From contig DATFQX010000329.1 of NCBI GenBank assembly GCA_035263865.1, positions 1-64,000 on the forward strand: DNA of 64,000 bases, written 5' to 3'. Shown in pieces: positions 32,831 through 42,278 of the stretch. The notes beneath the pieces are model-generated. The model was given only the letters and a program-made list of their open reading frames with translations. It searched no databases and was not told where the DNA came from. Position numbers and translations under genes: made by a program. The number at the start of each line of letters is the position of its first letter. Positions within the stretch are counted from its first letter, which is position 1. Source of the DNA: VAZQ01 sp035263865. GTDB taxonomy: Bacteria; Pseudomonadota; Alphaproteobacteria; Rhizobiales; Xanthobacteraceae.

Positions 32831-34435
32831 TCAGGCGGTCTTGCCCACGCCCCAGAAGAACGGCAGCGGCCCTTTGACGACGCCGCTCACGTTCTTGCGC
32901 CACGCTTGGTACGTTAAGAAGAAACCGGTCGGCGCGAAAACGACCGCGTCGAGCGCGGCCTTGTTGAGCCGCGCGATCGCGGCTTTCTCCTCGTCCAAGC
33001 TCTTGGCCTCGTACCAAGCCGAGACCTGCGCCTCGACCTCGGGAACATTCGGCCAGCCGAACCACGCCTTGTCGCCGCTCGCGCGCACGCCGATGGCGAC
33101 CGCCGGATTCACGCAGTCCGCCCCGGCGTGCCAGGTGTGGAACATCTGCCAGCCGCCCTGGCCAGGCGGCGTCTTCACTGCACGGCGCGCGCCGACCGTG
33201 CCCCAGTCGATGGCGGCGAAATCCACGTTCATCCCGAGCCGCTTGAGCAGATCGGCGGTGATGTCGCCCTGCGCTTTGGTGATCGGCTGGTCTTGGGCAA
33301 CTAGGCAGGTGACGGGCTCACCCGCATAGTGGCTTTGTGCCAGCAACTTCTTGGCGCCGTCGAGGTCGCGCGGACCCTTGAGGATCTCGCCGCCTTCCTC
33401 GGTGTAGAGCGGCGTGCCGGGGGTGAAGAAGCCCGGCAGCGGCTTCCAGAGATTGTCGTCGTCGCCGACGATGGCGCGCATATAGTCTTCCTGGCTCATC
33501 GCCATGAGAACGGCGCGGCGCGCGCGCACGTCGTTGAACGGTGGAAAAAGATGATTCATGCGGAAGCTGCCGATGTTGCCGAGCGGATCGGCGATATCGA
33601 CCGCGACGTTGCGGTTTTTTCGCAACAGCGGCACCAGGTCGGAAATCGGATTTTCCCACCAGTCGATCTCCCCGCTCTGCAGCGCCGCGCCGGCGGTCGC
33701 CGGGTCGGGCATGATCACCCATTCGACGCGCTCGACCATAATCCGCTTGCCGCCCGCGAGCCAGGAAGCCGATTCTTGGCGCGGGACATAACCGGGGAAT
33801 TTTTCGAAGGCCGCCTTGGCGCCCGGCACCCACTCGTCCTTCACGAAACGCATGGGGCCGCTGCCGATATATTCGGAGATCTGCTTGAACGGATCCGTCT
33901 TCGCGATGCGCTCGGGCATGATGAAGGCGATCGGCGTGCTGATCTTGCCGAGCGCGAGCAGCATCTTCGGGAAGGGCTTCTTGAGCACCCACTTCACCGT
34001 GCGGTCGTCGACCGGCACGAGCTCCTGCTGGATGGCCTTGATCAACAGGCCCATCTGGTCCCGCGCCGACCAACGCTCGAGGCTCGCCGCGACGTCCTTG
34101 GCAAGGACCGGCTCGCCGTCGTGGAATTTGAGTCCTGGCCGCAGGCGGAAGGTCCAGGTCAGACCGTCGGCGGAGACCTCCTCGGCCTCCGCCATCTGCC
34201 GCTGTGGCTGCAGCTCTTCGTCGACTCCATAGAGCGTGTCCCACACCATGGCGGAGGCGTTGCGCACCACGTATTGCGTGCCCCAGATCGGGTCGAAATT
34301 GGCGAGATTGGCTTGCGGCACGAAGCGAAGCGTGCGCGCGGCAGCGCCTTGCGCAAGTGCCGGGGCCGATAGTCTTCCCGTTGTTGCCAGACTGCCTGCA
34401 GCCGCAACGCTCTTCAGGAACGTCCTGCGATCCAT
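32831..34435 (-). CDS. ABC transporter substrate-binding protein, family 5 (copy 3 of 3), Tat-exported
   Basis: 534 residues. MDRRTFLKSVAAAGSLATTGRLSAPALAQ is a strong Tat signal. The body is near-collinear with copy 1 (FVPQANLANFDPIWGTQYVVRNASAMVWDTLYG; NIGSFRMNHLFPPF; MFHTWHAGADCVNP). It is the promoter-proximal gene of the transporter operon. The 246-bp gap 34436-34681 between it and the amidohydrolase gene shows no gene; its own promoter should lie there. Confidence 0.88.
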   Translation of the reverse strand: MDRRTFLKSVAAAGSLATTGRLSAPALAQGAAARTLRFVPQANLANFDPIWGTQYVVRNASAMVWDTLYGVDEELQPQRQMAEAEEVSADGLTWTFRLRPGLKFHDGEPVLAKDVAASLERWSARDQMGLLIKAIQQELVPVDDRTVKWVLKKPFPKMLLALGKISTPIAFIMPERIAKTDPFKQISEYIGSGPMRFVKDEWVPGAKAAFEKFPGYVPRQESASWLAGGKRIMVERVEWVIMPDPATAGAALQSGEIDWWENPISDLVPLLRKNRNVAVDIADPLGNIGSFRMNHLFPPFNDVRARRAVLMAMSQEDYMRAIVGDDDNLWKPLPGFFTPGTPLYTEEGGEILKGPRDLDGAKKLLAQSHYAGEPVTCLVAQDQPITKAQGDITADLLKRLGMNVDFAAIDWGTVGARRAVKTPPGQGGWQMFHTWHAGADCVNPAVAIGVRASGDKAWFGWPNVPEVEAQVSAWYEAKSLDEEKAAIARLNKAALDAVVFAPTGFFLTYQAWRKNVSGVVKGPLPFFWGVGKTA

Positions 34436-34681
34436 ACTTGATCTCCCACTTGCGCTGGTTGCCCGCTTAGATTTGCGCCACGCGGCCCATTGTAGTTCAT
34501 GTTTTTGCGAAGGTTGAGTCGAGACACAACGACGTGGCGCCTTAGTTTGCTCGCTAGCTCAAACCCTGGATGTCCGCTTGTCGCGCGAATTAGCGCAGTT
34601 TTGCCGTAAAACGCGGCGGCCGTGGTCGTCCGAGCAAGCGGCATGTCATTAAAGCCGACCGGCGACAGGCAAGCCGGCTCA

Positions 34682-35845
34682 TCAGGCTGTTTTGGACAGG
34701 CTCGATTGTTTCGGATGCCACCATCGTCCGGCGATGACAACGCCTTGCGAAGCGATCTTACGTTCCCCGGCTAAGTGCTCGCCAACGACATCGACGTAAT
34801 CGAAGCGGCCCTCATTGACGGACAAGATGGTCGCGTCGCCAACGCTGCCTGGCTTGAGGCTGCCGAGCTCCGGTCGCTTCAAAGCGAATGCGGCGTTGAC
34901 GGTCGAAGCTGCGATCACATCGCTCAGCGGCATGCCGAGACAAAGAAACTTCGACATGGTGGTGACCTGGTCGAATGCCGGCCCGTTTATGCAGAGCGCG
35001 TGCACGTCGGATGAGATCGTGTCCGGCAAGAAGCCATTGGCAAGCATCGCGCGCGCCGTCTTGAAGGCGAAGGAGCCCTTGCCGTGCCCGATGTCGAAGA
35101 GCACGCCGCGCTGGCGCGCTTCGATGACCGCGCGCTTCACCGTGCCTTGCGCGGTCGCCGGCGCGTTCGGAAACGGACGGAAAGCATGGGTAAGCACGTC
35201 GCCAGGCCGCAGGCGCGCGATGACCTCTTCATAGCTCGGCGGCGGATCGTCGATATGCGCCATAACCGGCATGCCGACTGCCTCTGCGACCTCGAGCGCA
35301 ATGTCGAGCGGCACCGTCCCTGAACGGCCGGAGGCGCGGGCGCCGACGCGCACCTTGATGCCGACGATGATGTCGCGATTGGCGTTGGCGACCTCGACCG
35401 CATCGAGCGGCGCCATGAGACGGAGCTCCTCGCTCTCGCCCACCATGATGCGTGGTGAGAAGGCGAAAATGCCGGCGAAAGAGACGTGGAGGTAAGCGAG
35501 AATGCGCACCTCGCTGCGCTCGATTACGTGTTTGCGGAATCCCGCGAAATTGCCGGGCCCGGTGCTGCCCGTATCGATCGCGGTGGTCACGCCCGAGCGG
35601 CGGCAGAAATCTTCGGCATCGATGCCGAGCGAGGTCCCGCCCCAGTAGACGTGGGTGTGCAGATCAATCAGCCCCGGAGTGACGATGAGGCCGGATACGT
35701 CACGGACGTCGGTTTTGCCATCGGGGCGCAATCCGGTGCCGATTCGCGCCACCTTGCCCGCTGCGAAGGCAACGTCGACCACCTCATCGAGCTTCTGTGA
35801 AGGATCGACCACGCGGCCGCCGCGCAGGATGAGGTCATAGGTCAT
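34682..35845 (-). CDS. Amidohydrolase/deacetylase family metallohydrolase
   Basis: 387 residues of dihydroorotase-like amidohydrolase fold. LRGGRVVDPSQKLDEVVDVAFAAGKVARIG opens the beta-sandwich. Metal ligands are DLHTHVYWGG (His-x-His), AHIDDPP, GHGKGSFAF and SSDVHAL (Asp plus His). Members hydrolyse cyclic or N-acyl amides. The substrate is unknown. It lies between the binding-protein array and the ligase genes, with same-strand neighbours on both sides. Confidence 0.85.
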   Translation of the reverse strand: MTYDLILRGGRVVDPSQKLDEVVDVAFAAGKVARIGTGLRPDGKTDVRDVSGLIVTPGLIDLHTHVYWGGTSLGIDAEDFCRRSGVTTAIDTGSTGPGNFAGFRKHVIERSEVRILAYLHVSFAGIFAFSPRIMVGESEELRLMAPLDAVEVANANRDIIVGIKVRVGARASGRSGTVPLDIALEVAEAVGMPVMAHIDDPPPSYEEVIARLRPGDVLTHAFRPFPNAPATAQGTVKRAVIEARQRGVLFDIGHGKGSFAFKTARAMLANGFLPDTISSDVHALCINGPAFDQVTTMSKFLCLGMPLSDVIAASTVNAAFALKRPELGSLKPGSVGDATILSVNEGRFDYVDVVGEHLAGERKIASQGVVIAGRWWHPKQSSLSKTA

Positions 35846-35878
35846 CGCTTAATTCTCCAGGCGCGTGCAAGAGCGCCG

Positions 35879-37465
35879 TCAGTCCCTCAGCTTATAACGC
35901 TGGATCTTGCCGGTCGGCGTGCGCGGCAAATTTGGACGCACCTCGATCCAGCGCGGATATTTCCATGGGCCCGCGCGGTCCTTCACGTGCGCCCGCAGCG
36001 CATCGAAGAGGCCCTCATCGGCGGCATAGCCGTTCTTGAGCACGACGAAGGCCTTCGGCTTGGTCAGCCCCTCCCCGTCCTCCTTGCCGATCACGGCGGC
36101 CTCGAGCACGGCCTCGTGCGAGGCGAGGGCCGTTTCGACCTCGAACGGGGACACCCACATCCCGTTGACCTTGAACATGTCATCGGTACGGCCGCAGTAG
36201 TAATAATAACCTTCAGCATCGCGCAGGTATTTGTCCCCGGTATAGGTCCATTCGCCGACGAACGTGCGGCGGCTCTTCGCGCGATGGTTCCAGTAGCTTT
36301 CGCCGGCCGAGGGCCCGCGCACCACGAGCTCGCCGATTTCGCCTGCGGGAAGCTCGCACCCACCCTCGTCGACGATCTTCACCTCGTAGCCCGGGACCGG
36401 CTTGCCGGTCGATCCGTAGCGCACGTCGCCCGGGCGGTTACTCAGAAACGTCTGTAGCATCTCGGTCGAGCCGAGCCCGTCGAGAACGTCGACCCCGACG
36501 ACCTGCCGCCAGCGCTCGCCGAGATGGGCGGGCAGCGATTCGCCGGCGGAAACGCACAGCCGCAGCCGGTCGGAGCCCGCGCCGGGGCCGATCTCGGGAT
36601 GCGCCAGCAGCGCCGCGTAAAGCGACGGCACCGCATAGAAGATGCTGGGGTGATGGCGCCGAAGCGTCGCGAGCACCGCCTGCGGGGTGGGCCGATCCGG
36701 CAGCAACACGGTGCTCGCGCCGACCGACATGGGAAAGGAGACGGCATTGCCAAGGCCGTAGGAGAAGGAGAGCTTCGCCGCCGAGAACGCGACGTCGTCC
36801 TCGCGGAGACCGATGACGCCTTGCCCCATGAGACGCGCCGTCGCCATCAGGCTGGTGTGGACGTGCCGGACAGCCTTGGGTTCTCCCGTCGAGCCCGAGG
36901 TGTACATCCAGAATGCGACTTCGTCCGACATTGCCGGGGCGGTGAACGGCGTCGGCTCAGCCTTCGCCAGGAGCTCGTCGAACGAATATGCGTCCCGCAA
37001 CCCGGAGCGTTCGCGCGCGCTGCCACCGACGACGATGACCGCGCGCAAATGCGGCAACCGATCCCGAAGCTTCAACACGATCGGGGCGAGCGAGGCGGCG
37101 ACCACGATTCCCGAGGCGCGGCTGTCGGCCAAAAGATAGGCATATTGCTCGGCGGTCAGGAGCATGTTGACGGGGACCGGCACGATGCCGGCACGGATCG
37201 CGCCCCAGAACGCGACCGGATGATCGACGGTATCGTGGGCGACCAGCATGAGGCGGTTTTCCGTGCGCAGGCCCAGCGCCGCCACCCCGCCGGCGAAGCG
37301 ATAAGTGAGTTCCTGCAGCTGTCCATAGGTGAGCGCGCGCGTGGAATCCGTGAACGCCGCTTTGTCGCCGAGACCGCGCGCGACATTTGCATCGACGAAG
37401 TCCGTGACAGCGTTGTACGCCCGGCGCTGCAGGACGTCTTCAAGCAAGGGCGGCGGCGCTAGCAT
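35879..37465 (-). CDS. Benzoate-CoA ligase family AMP-dependent acid-CoA ligase
   Basis: 528 residues from the ATG at 37465 (MLAPPPLLEDVLQRRAYNAVTDFVD). The adenylation motifs are YTSGSTGEPKAVRH (P-loop), DGLGSTEMLQTFLSN, YTGDKYLRDAEGYYYYCGRTDDMFKVNGMWVS and PRTPTGKIQRYKLRD with the C-terminal catalytic Lys. FNY-type start and YNHRAKSRRTF are typical of benzoate/4-hydroxybenzoate-CoA ligases (BadA/HbaA family). It activates an aromatic or cyclic carboxylate to its CoA thioester. In principle it could supply the reductase encoded at 2.8-6.6 kb, although they are unlinked. Confidence 0.85.
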   Translation of the reverse strand: MLAPPPLLEDVLQRRAYNAVTDFVDANVARGLGDKAAFTDSTRALTYGQLQELTYRFAGGVAALGLRTENRLMLVAHDTVDHPVAFWGAIRAGIVPVPVNMLLTAEQYAYLLADSRASGIVVAASLAPIVLKLRDRLPHLRAVIVVGGSARERSGLRDAYSFDELLAKAEPTPFTAPAMSDEVAFWMYTSGSTGEPKAVRHVHTSLMATARLMGQGVIGLREDDVAFSAAKLSFSYGLGNAVSFPMSVGASTVLLPDRPTPQAVLATLRRHHPSIFYAVPSLYAALLAHPEIGPGAGSDRLRLCVSAGESLPAHLGERWRQVVGVDVLDGLGSTEMLQTFLSNRPGDVRYGSTGKPVPGYEVKIVDEGGCELPAGEIGELVVRGPSAGESYWNHRAKSRRTFVGEWTYTGDKYLRDAEGYYYYCGRTDDMFKVNGMWVSPFEVETALASHEAVLEAAVIGKEDGEGLTKPKAFVVLKNGYAADEGLFDALRAHVKDRAGPWKYPRWIEVRPNLPRTPTGKIQRYKLRD

Positions 37466-37585
37466 CGAATACGATTGGAGTTGTCGACCCAAACTTTGGT
37501 CCCCTTCCCCTTGACCGAAATTATAGCGTCCATAGGGCAGCCGTCCCCGGAACAATATCGGGAGACGATGCGCATAACCGCTTTT

Positions 37586-39139
37586 TCACGGTGCGCGCCT
37601 CCTCCCTGCCGCCGAAGCCGAAAGATTACCGGGAACTTCGCCGAGAGCGAGCCGCTCCTGCGCCAGCGCGTGCAGGAGCGCGCGGTCGACTTTGTTGGTC
37701 GATGCCAGCGGCAATTCGTCCAGGAACCATACGAAGCGGGGATGCGCATAGGCGGCCGCATTGGCAAGGGCGAAGCGCTTGATGTCGTCCGCGCTCGGGC
37801 TGCGGCCGGGCTTGGAAACCACGAAGGCAACCGGCTTTCGTCCCTTGATCTCGTCCTCGATCGGCACCACTGCGGCCTGAGCCACGTCGGGATGACGCTC
37901 CAGCATGCGCTCGACGTCACTCGGATAAATATTCTCGCCGCCCGAGACGAACATGTCATCGGTGCGGCCGATGAAATAATGGAACCCTTCGCCATCGCGC
38001 CGGAAGACGTCGCCGGTGATGTAAAATCCGTCTGCCGTGAAGGGCGGCGTGACATCCGGCCGATTGTGATAGCCGTTCATGAGCGCCGGACATTTCATTT
38101 CGAGCACGCCCTGATTCGCATTGCGATCGGCGCCCTCGACGAGCCGAGGCTCTACCTTGGGATGCGGATAGCCGACCGACATATCCGGCTGAGGCAGGCC
38201 TGCGGGATGAGCGCCGAAGACGACGGGGCCGGCCTCGGTGGTGCCATAGGCATTGGTGACGGAGACGTGCGGCAAAGCACGGCGGATCGCTTCCATCAGC
38301 GCTTGACTGACCGGCGCTGAGCCCATGCGGATGAACTCGACGCTCGAGAGATCGGTGCGCTCGAGCGCCTCCTTCTCGCGCAGCATCATCGCGATCATCG
38401 GCGGCACCGCGGTGAGCCAGGTGCAGCGGTGTCGGCCGATCGCCTCGATATAGGCGGCGGCCGTGAACTGGGGGAGCAGCACGACAGTCGCGTGCGCGGC
38501 GCAGGCGAGCTTCGCAAGCGCCAGCGCATTCATGTGATAGAGCGGCGCGGCGATGAGATAACGATGGCGCGCGAGTTCGCTCGTGAGCCTCGTCTCCACG
38601 ACCCAGATGTGGCTCTGATGCGAGAGCACGACGCCCTTCGGCCTACCCGTCGAGCCCGAAGTATAGAGAAACATCGCAGGCTCGCGTGCGCGCGGCAGCA
38701 CCGCGTCGAAATCGCCGCCGTCGAGGAAGCGATCGAAACCGTCGGCTCCGCTGTCGTCGAAACGCACGGCCGGAATATCCGCCGGGCAGTCTTGCGCGCG
38801 CGGCTGATCGCAGAAGATGAGCTTGGCGCCGGCGTCGCGCAGGATGAAACCAATCGTGTCGCGAGGAAACTTGAAGCTGACAGGCACCGCGACGAGGCCG
38901 GCGCGCATGATGCCGTAATAGGCCGCGAGATATTCGGCGCAATTGGCGGAGAGGATGGCAACGCGATCTCCGCGCGCGAGCCCACGCGCATAAAGTGCGC
39001 GGGCGACCCCGTTCGCCATGGCATCGAGACGAGCGTAGCTGATCTCGCGCGCGCCACCGCCACCGAGATCGATGATCGCCACCTTGTCGAGATCCTGGTC
39101 GCGGGGGATAAGGTCGCCAAGATTGGTAAACCGAGGCAT
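37586..39139 (-). CDS. AMP-dependent synthetase/ligase (acyl-CoA synthetase)
   Basis: 517 residues from the ATG at 39139 (MPRFTNLGDLIPRDQDLDKVAII). The motifs are FLYTSGSTGRPKGVVLSHQS, NAYGTTEAGPVVFGAHPAG, GFYITGDVFRRDGEGFHYFIGRTDDMFVSGGENIYP and LPLASTNKVDRALL with the catalytic Lys. The class is the broad medium/long-chain or carnitine-CoA ligase group; the substrate is unclear. It is preceded by a thioesterase gene (8 bp) and an MDR gene in one apparent operon. The gap 37466-37585 upstream of the other ligase is the only break. Confidence 0.87.
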   Translation of the reverse strand: MPRFTNLGDLIPRDQDLDKVAIIDLGGGGAREISYARLDAMANGVARALYARGLARGDRVAILSANCAEYLAAYYGIMRAGLVAVPVSFKFPRDTIGFILRDAGAKLIFCDQPRAQDCPADIPAVRFDDSGADGFDRFLDGGDFDAVLPRAREPAMFLYTSGSTGRPKGVVLSHQSHIWVVETRLTSELARHRYLIAAPLYHMNALALAKLACAAHATVVLLPQFTAAAYIEAIGRHRCTWLTAVPPMIAMMLREKEALERTDLSSVEFIRMGSAPVSQALMEAIRRALPHVSVTNAYGTTEAGPVVFGAHPAGLPQPDMSVGYPHPKVEPRLVEGADRNANQGVLEMKCPALMNGYHNRPDVTPPFTADGFYITGDVFRRDGEGFHYFIGRTDDMFVSGGENIYPSDVERMLERHPDVAQAAVVPIEDEIKGRKPVAFVVSKPGRSPSADDIKRFALANAAAYAHPRFVWFLDELPLASTNKVDRALLHALAQERLALGEVPGNLSASAAGRRRAP

Positions 39140-39146
39140 TGTTTGC

Positions 39147-39569
39147 TCATGCCCCCTTCGGCGGCGCGGTGAGATAAGTGCCGCGGCCGCTAGCGAGGAG
39201 CTTGCCTTGCGCATCGAACACGTACGCCTCCGCGGTCGAGAACTGGCCGCCCATGCGCACGACCTTGCCGCGGATGGTGAGATCCCCCGGCATCGCCACG
39301 GCATGATAGTCGACGTGCAGATTGATGGTCGGCACGCCGCGGCCGTTCTTCCGGACCATGGCCCAATCGGCGCCGAGGTCGACCAGCGTGGCGAGAATGC
39401 CGCCGTGGGTGTAGCGCCGGTCCGGATTGACGACCCATTCTTCTCGCCAGGTCGCCTTCAATTCGATGCCGTCGTCGTGCAGCGCAACGACTTTGAGGCC
39501 GAGCCATTGATGATAGGGAGCGCGCGTGACGAGCGCCTGAACGCGCTCGAGCGTGATCTCGTCGCTCAT
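39147..39569 (-). CDS. PaaI/YigI-family hotdog thioesterase
   Basis: 140 residues. LKATWREEWVVNPDRRYTHGGILATLVDLGADWAM is the hotdog acyl-CoA thioesterase core, with the HGG motif and an Asp in the following helix. PTINLHVDYHAVAMPG is the second strand pair. It hydrolyses CoA thioesters, often as a proofreading partner of a CoA ligase, which fits its place directly before the ligase gene. It overlaps the MDR gene by 4 bp. Confidence 0.85.
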   Translation of the reverse strand: MSDEITLERVQALVTRAPYHQWLGLKVVALHDDGIELKATWREEWVVNPDRRYTHGGILATLVDLGADWAMVRKNGRGVPTINLHVDYHAVAMPGDLTIRGKVVRMGGQFSTAEAYVFDAQGKLLASGRGTYLTAPPKGA

Positions 39570-40570
39570 GGTGTCACCACGACTTTGCCGATGACCTCGC
39601 GGTCCTGGATCAGACGCAGCCCTTCGCGCGCCTGCTCGAGCGGCAGCACCTTGTCGATCACGGGCCTCATCTTGCCCTCGGCGATGAGCTGCATCAGCGC
39701 GAGAAGATCATCGTCATAAAAACTGTTCGAGCCGATGATCTTGAGCTCGAAAGTCCAGATGTAGCGCAAATCCTCTTTGGGGTCGTAGCCCGCGGTGGCG
39801 CCGCAGACCAAAAGCTTGCCGCCGCGCTTGAGGCAGCGCAGCGAAGGCTGCCAGGTGTCGCCGCCCGTAAAATTGATCACGACGTCGACGCCGCCCTCGT
39901 AACTGCGCCGCTGCGGCTTGCCGTATTTCTCAATCGCCCACTTCGAGAAATCAACTTGCCCAACGTCGATCACCTCGTCGGCGCCGAGTTGCGCAAGCTT
40001 ACGCATCTTGTCCGCGCTCGAGGTGCACGCGATCACATGGGCGTCCAGATGCTTGGCGAGGATGATGCAGCCCGTGCCGACGCCGCCGCTGGCGCCGAGA
40101 ATGAGCACGCGATCCCCCGCTTGGACGGCGCCGTGGGTGATCAGCATGCGGTGCGCGGTGCCGTAGGCGACCGGCAGCGCCGCCGCCGCCTCAAAACTCA
40201 CGTCAGCCGGCATGGCGATGAGCTGATCGGCGGCCACGCGGCAATATTCCGCCATGCCGCCATCGAGCATCTCGCCCATGAGACCTTTTGCCTTGTTGAG
40301 CGGGTTGACGAGAACGCGGTCGCCAACGTTCCAGCCCCTGACGCCATTTCCGATCTCGGTGATCTGGCCCGCCATATCGAGACCGAGGATCACGGGCAGC
40401 GGCACTTTGATGCCCGGCATGCCGCGCACCGTGAACACGTCGTGATAATTGAATGAGGAGGCCCGCACCCGGATCACCACATGGCCCGCCGTCGCCGTGG
40501 GCATCGGATAGTCATTAATGACGGCGAGATCCTCGAGCCCGCCGTGCTTGCGCAGGACGAGCGCCTTCAT
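39566..40570 (-). CDS. Zinc-binding-type MDR oxidoreductase (quinone/acryloyl-CoA reductase-like)
   Basis: 334 residues from the ATG at 40570 (MKALVLRKHGGLEDLAVI). The GroES-like half has VPLPVILGLDMAGQITEIGNGVRGWNVGDRVLV. The Rossmann half has GDRVLILGASGGVGTGCIILAKHLDA. The Cys/His/Glu set of catalytic zinc enzymes is largely missing (GLDMAG instead of GHE), so an NADPH-dependent enoyl reductase or quinone reductase is more likely than a zinc alcohol dehydrogenase. It is the first gene of a three-gene operon, divergent from ubiD with 115 bp between starts. Confidence 0.85.
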   Translation of the reverse strand: MKALVLRKHGGLEDLAVINDYPMPTATAGHVVIRVRASSFNYHDVFTVRGMPGIKVPLPVILGLDMAGQITEIGNGVRGWNVGDRVLVNPLNKAKGLMGEMLDGGMAEYCRVAADQLIAMPADVSFEAAAALPVAYGTAHRMLITHGAVQAGDRVLILGASGGVGTGCIILAKHLDAHVIACTSSADKMRKLAQLGADEVIDVGQVDFSKWAIEKYGKPQRRSYEGGVDVVINFTGGDTWQPSLRCLKRGGKLLVCGATAGYDPKEDLRYIWTFELKIIGSNSFYDDDLLALMQLIAEGKMRPVIDKVLPLEQAREGLRLIQDREVIGKVVVTP

Positions 40571-40685
40571 GGTCTTCTTGCCGTTCACCGGTTCGTCCTT
40601 CGCCGCCTGGATTGTGATCGCACGCCGGTCTAAGTAGCTTAGGCCACGGCCGCCAACAACCTCTCGCTCGTGTCGGAGCGCTTCG

Positions 40686-42278
40686 ATGCAGGAGAATTTC
40701 CGCCAATTCCTTGAGCGCCTGCGGCAGACCGGCGAGCTCATCGACTTGCATCAACCGGTCGATATCCGCCACATCGCGACGCTGGTCGATCAGGCGGATA
40801 CTGCGCTCTATTTCCACGACGTGATCGGCTACGACATGCCGGTGGTTTCCGGCCTCATTCGCACGCGCGAGCGCTCGATCACGGCGCTCGGCTGCGAGAC
40901 CTATCGCGAGATCGAGAACAAGCTCGCGCACGCGATCAACCATCCGATCCCGCCGAAATACGTAAAAACCTCGCCGACGCGCGAGGTTGTCATCGCCGGC
41001 GATGAGGTCGACCTCTACAAGCTGCCGATCCCCATGTCCTCGATCTTCGACGGCGGCCCGATGATCACCGCAGGCGTCGTGATCGCGCGCGATCCCGAGC
41101 TCGGCATCAACAGCGGCATCTATCGTTTCATCGTGAAGGAAAAGAGTCTCACCGGCATCGACATCGTCACCCCCAACAATATGCGGCTGTTCGCGCAGCG
41201 CGCTTACGAGAACGGCCGTGCGTTGCCGATCTCGATCAGCATTGGCACGCATCCGATCGAGATCACCGGCTCCGGCTATCGGGCGCCGCTCGGCGTTGAC
41301 GAAATGGCGATCGCGGGCGGACTGCGCGGCGCGCCGGTCGAGCTCGCGCCGTGCGAGACCATCGACCTGCCCTATGTCGCCGACGCCGAGATCGTGCTGG
41401 AGGCGGAAATCCTGCCGACCGGATGGACCTGGCCGGAGGGACGCTTCGGCGAGTTCACGCGGCTCATGGGCGGCCTGCATTGGAACCCGCTCGTGCGCAT
41501 CAAGGCGATCGCGATGCGCAAGGACGCGATCTATTACAATCTGCATATGCCGTGGGAGAACACCTGGCTCGCGGCGCCCACGCGCTATGCGGCGATCCGC
41601 CAGGCGCTCAAGACCGCCGGGGTGCAGGTCAAGGCGATCAATGTCACGTTGGGCGGCTGCGCGTTCTGGCACGCGGTGATATCAATCAAGAAACAGCCAG
41701 GCGAGGCCAAGAACGCGCTGCTCGCCGCGCTCTCGGTCATGGATCTCAAGCACGTGGTGGTGGTCGATGACGACATTGACGTGTTCGATCCGACCGAGGT
41801 CGAGTGGGCGATCGCCACGCGCGTGCAGGGCGACAAGGACGTGATGATCGTGAGCAACGCGCGCGCCAAGCCGCTCGATCCCAGTCTGCCGCAGGGTTAC
41901 GGCGTGGTTCCGACCGGTGCCAAGGTCGGCATCGATGCCACGATACCGGAAGGCATTCCGCGCGAATATTACGAGCGCATCACCTATGCCTATTCCGATC
42001 GGGCAAAAATAAAGGACTACGTCAACGGCAAGTCGGATGCCGCGGGAATTGCCGGCGATGATCGGGAGGTCGCCGCCTTGGGGGATAAGATTTTGCAAAC
42101 GATCGACAAGGAGCCGCTCTACTATACTGACATTGCGGAACGCTTCAGCGCGTACGATTTCCGCACTGTGGCGCGCGCGCTCGGCCATCTGCACGTGCGC
42201 GAGAAGCTGTGGCAGGACTCGCGCGGACGCATGTGCGTGCGCGCCTCGCAGTTTGCGGCGACGCCGCCGCGGCGGTGA
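40686..42278 (+). CDS. UbiD family decarboxylase with C-terminal extension
   Basis: 530 residues. The prenylated-FMN decarboxylase fold is clear: YDMPVVSGLIRTRERSITALG, MITAGVVIARDPELGINSGIYR with Arg147, and WPEGRFGEFTRLMGG with Glu251 and Glu256. These match the Arg-Glu-Glu set of Fdc1/UbiD. NLHMPWENTWLAAPTRYA and AINVTLGGCAFWHAVI follow. Members reversibly decarboxylate aromatic or alpha,beta-unsaturated acids. About 70 C-terminal residues (ILQTIDKEPLYYTDIAERF, FRTVARALGHLHVREKLWQD) lie beyond the usual end and look like a winged helix. No UbiX partner is in the window, so prFMN must come from elsewhere. Confidence 0.88.
   Translation: MQENFRQFLERLRQTGELIDLHQPVDIRHIATLVDQADTALYFHDVIGYDMPVVSGLIRTRERSITALGCETYREIENKLAHAINHPIPPKYVKTSPTREVVIAGDEVDLYKLPIPMSSIFDGGPMITAGVVIARDPELGINSGIYRFIVKEKSLTGIDIVTPNNMRLFAQRAYENGRALPISISIGTHPIEITGSGYRAPLGVDEMAIAGGLRGAPVELAPCETIDLPYVADAEIVLEAEILPTGWTWPEGRFGEFTRLMGGLHWNPLVRIKAIAMRKDAIYYNLHMPWENTWLAAPTRYAAIRQALKTAGVQVKAINVTLGGCAFWHAVISIKKQPGEAKNALLAALSVMDLKHVVVVDDDIDVFDPTEVEWAIATRVQGDKDVMIVSNARAKPLDPSLPQGYGVVPTGAKVGIDATIPEGIPREYYERITYAYSDRAKIKDYVNGKSDAAGIAGDDREVAALGDKILQTIDKEPLYYTDIAERFSAYDFRTVARALGHLHVREKLWQDSRGRMCVRASQFAATPPRR

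Noticed and set aside
25609..34435. Nickel (Nik-type) transporter to serve the urease
   Set aside because: The permeases and ATPases are generic Dpp/Opp class and no binding protein shows a recognisable nickel site; the urease genes are 9 kb away. Not excluded, but not supported.
37459..37575. Short minus-strand frame ending in GCPMDAIISVKGKGTKVWVD
   Set aside because: 38 residues from its ATG and no ribosome-binding site; it overlaps the leader of the ligase gene. It could be a leader peptide but nothing else supports it. The TATAAT on the minus strand at 37520-37525 has no -35 partner at proper spacing.
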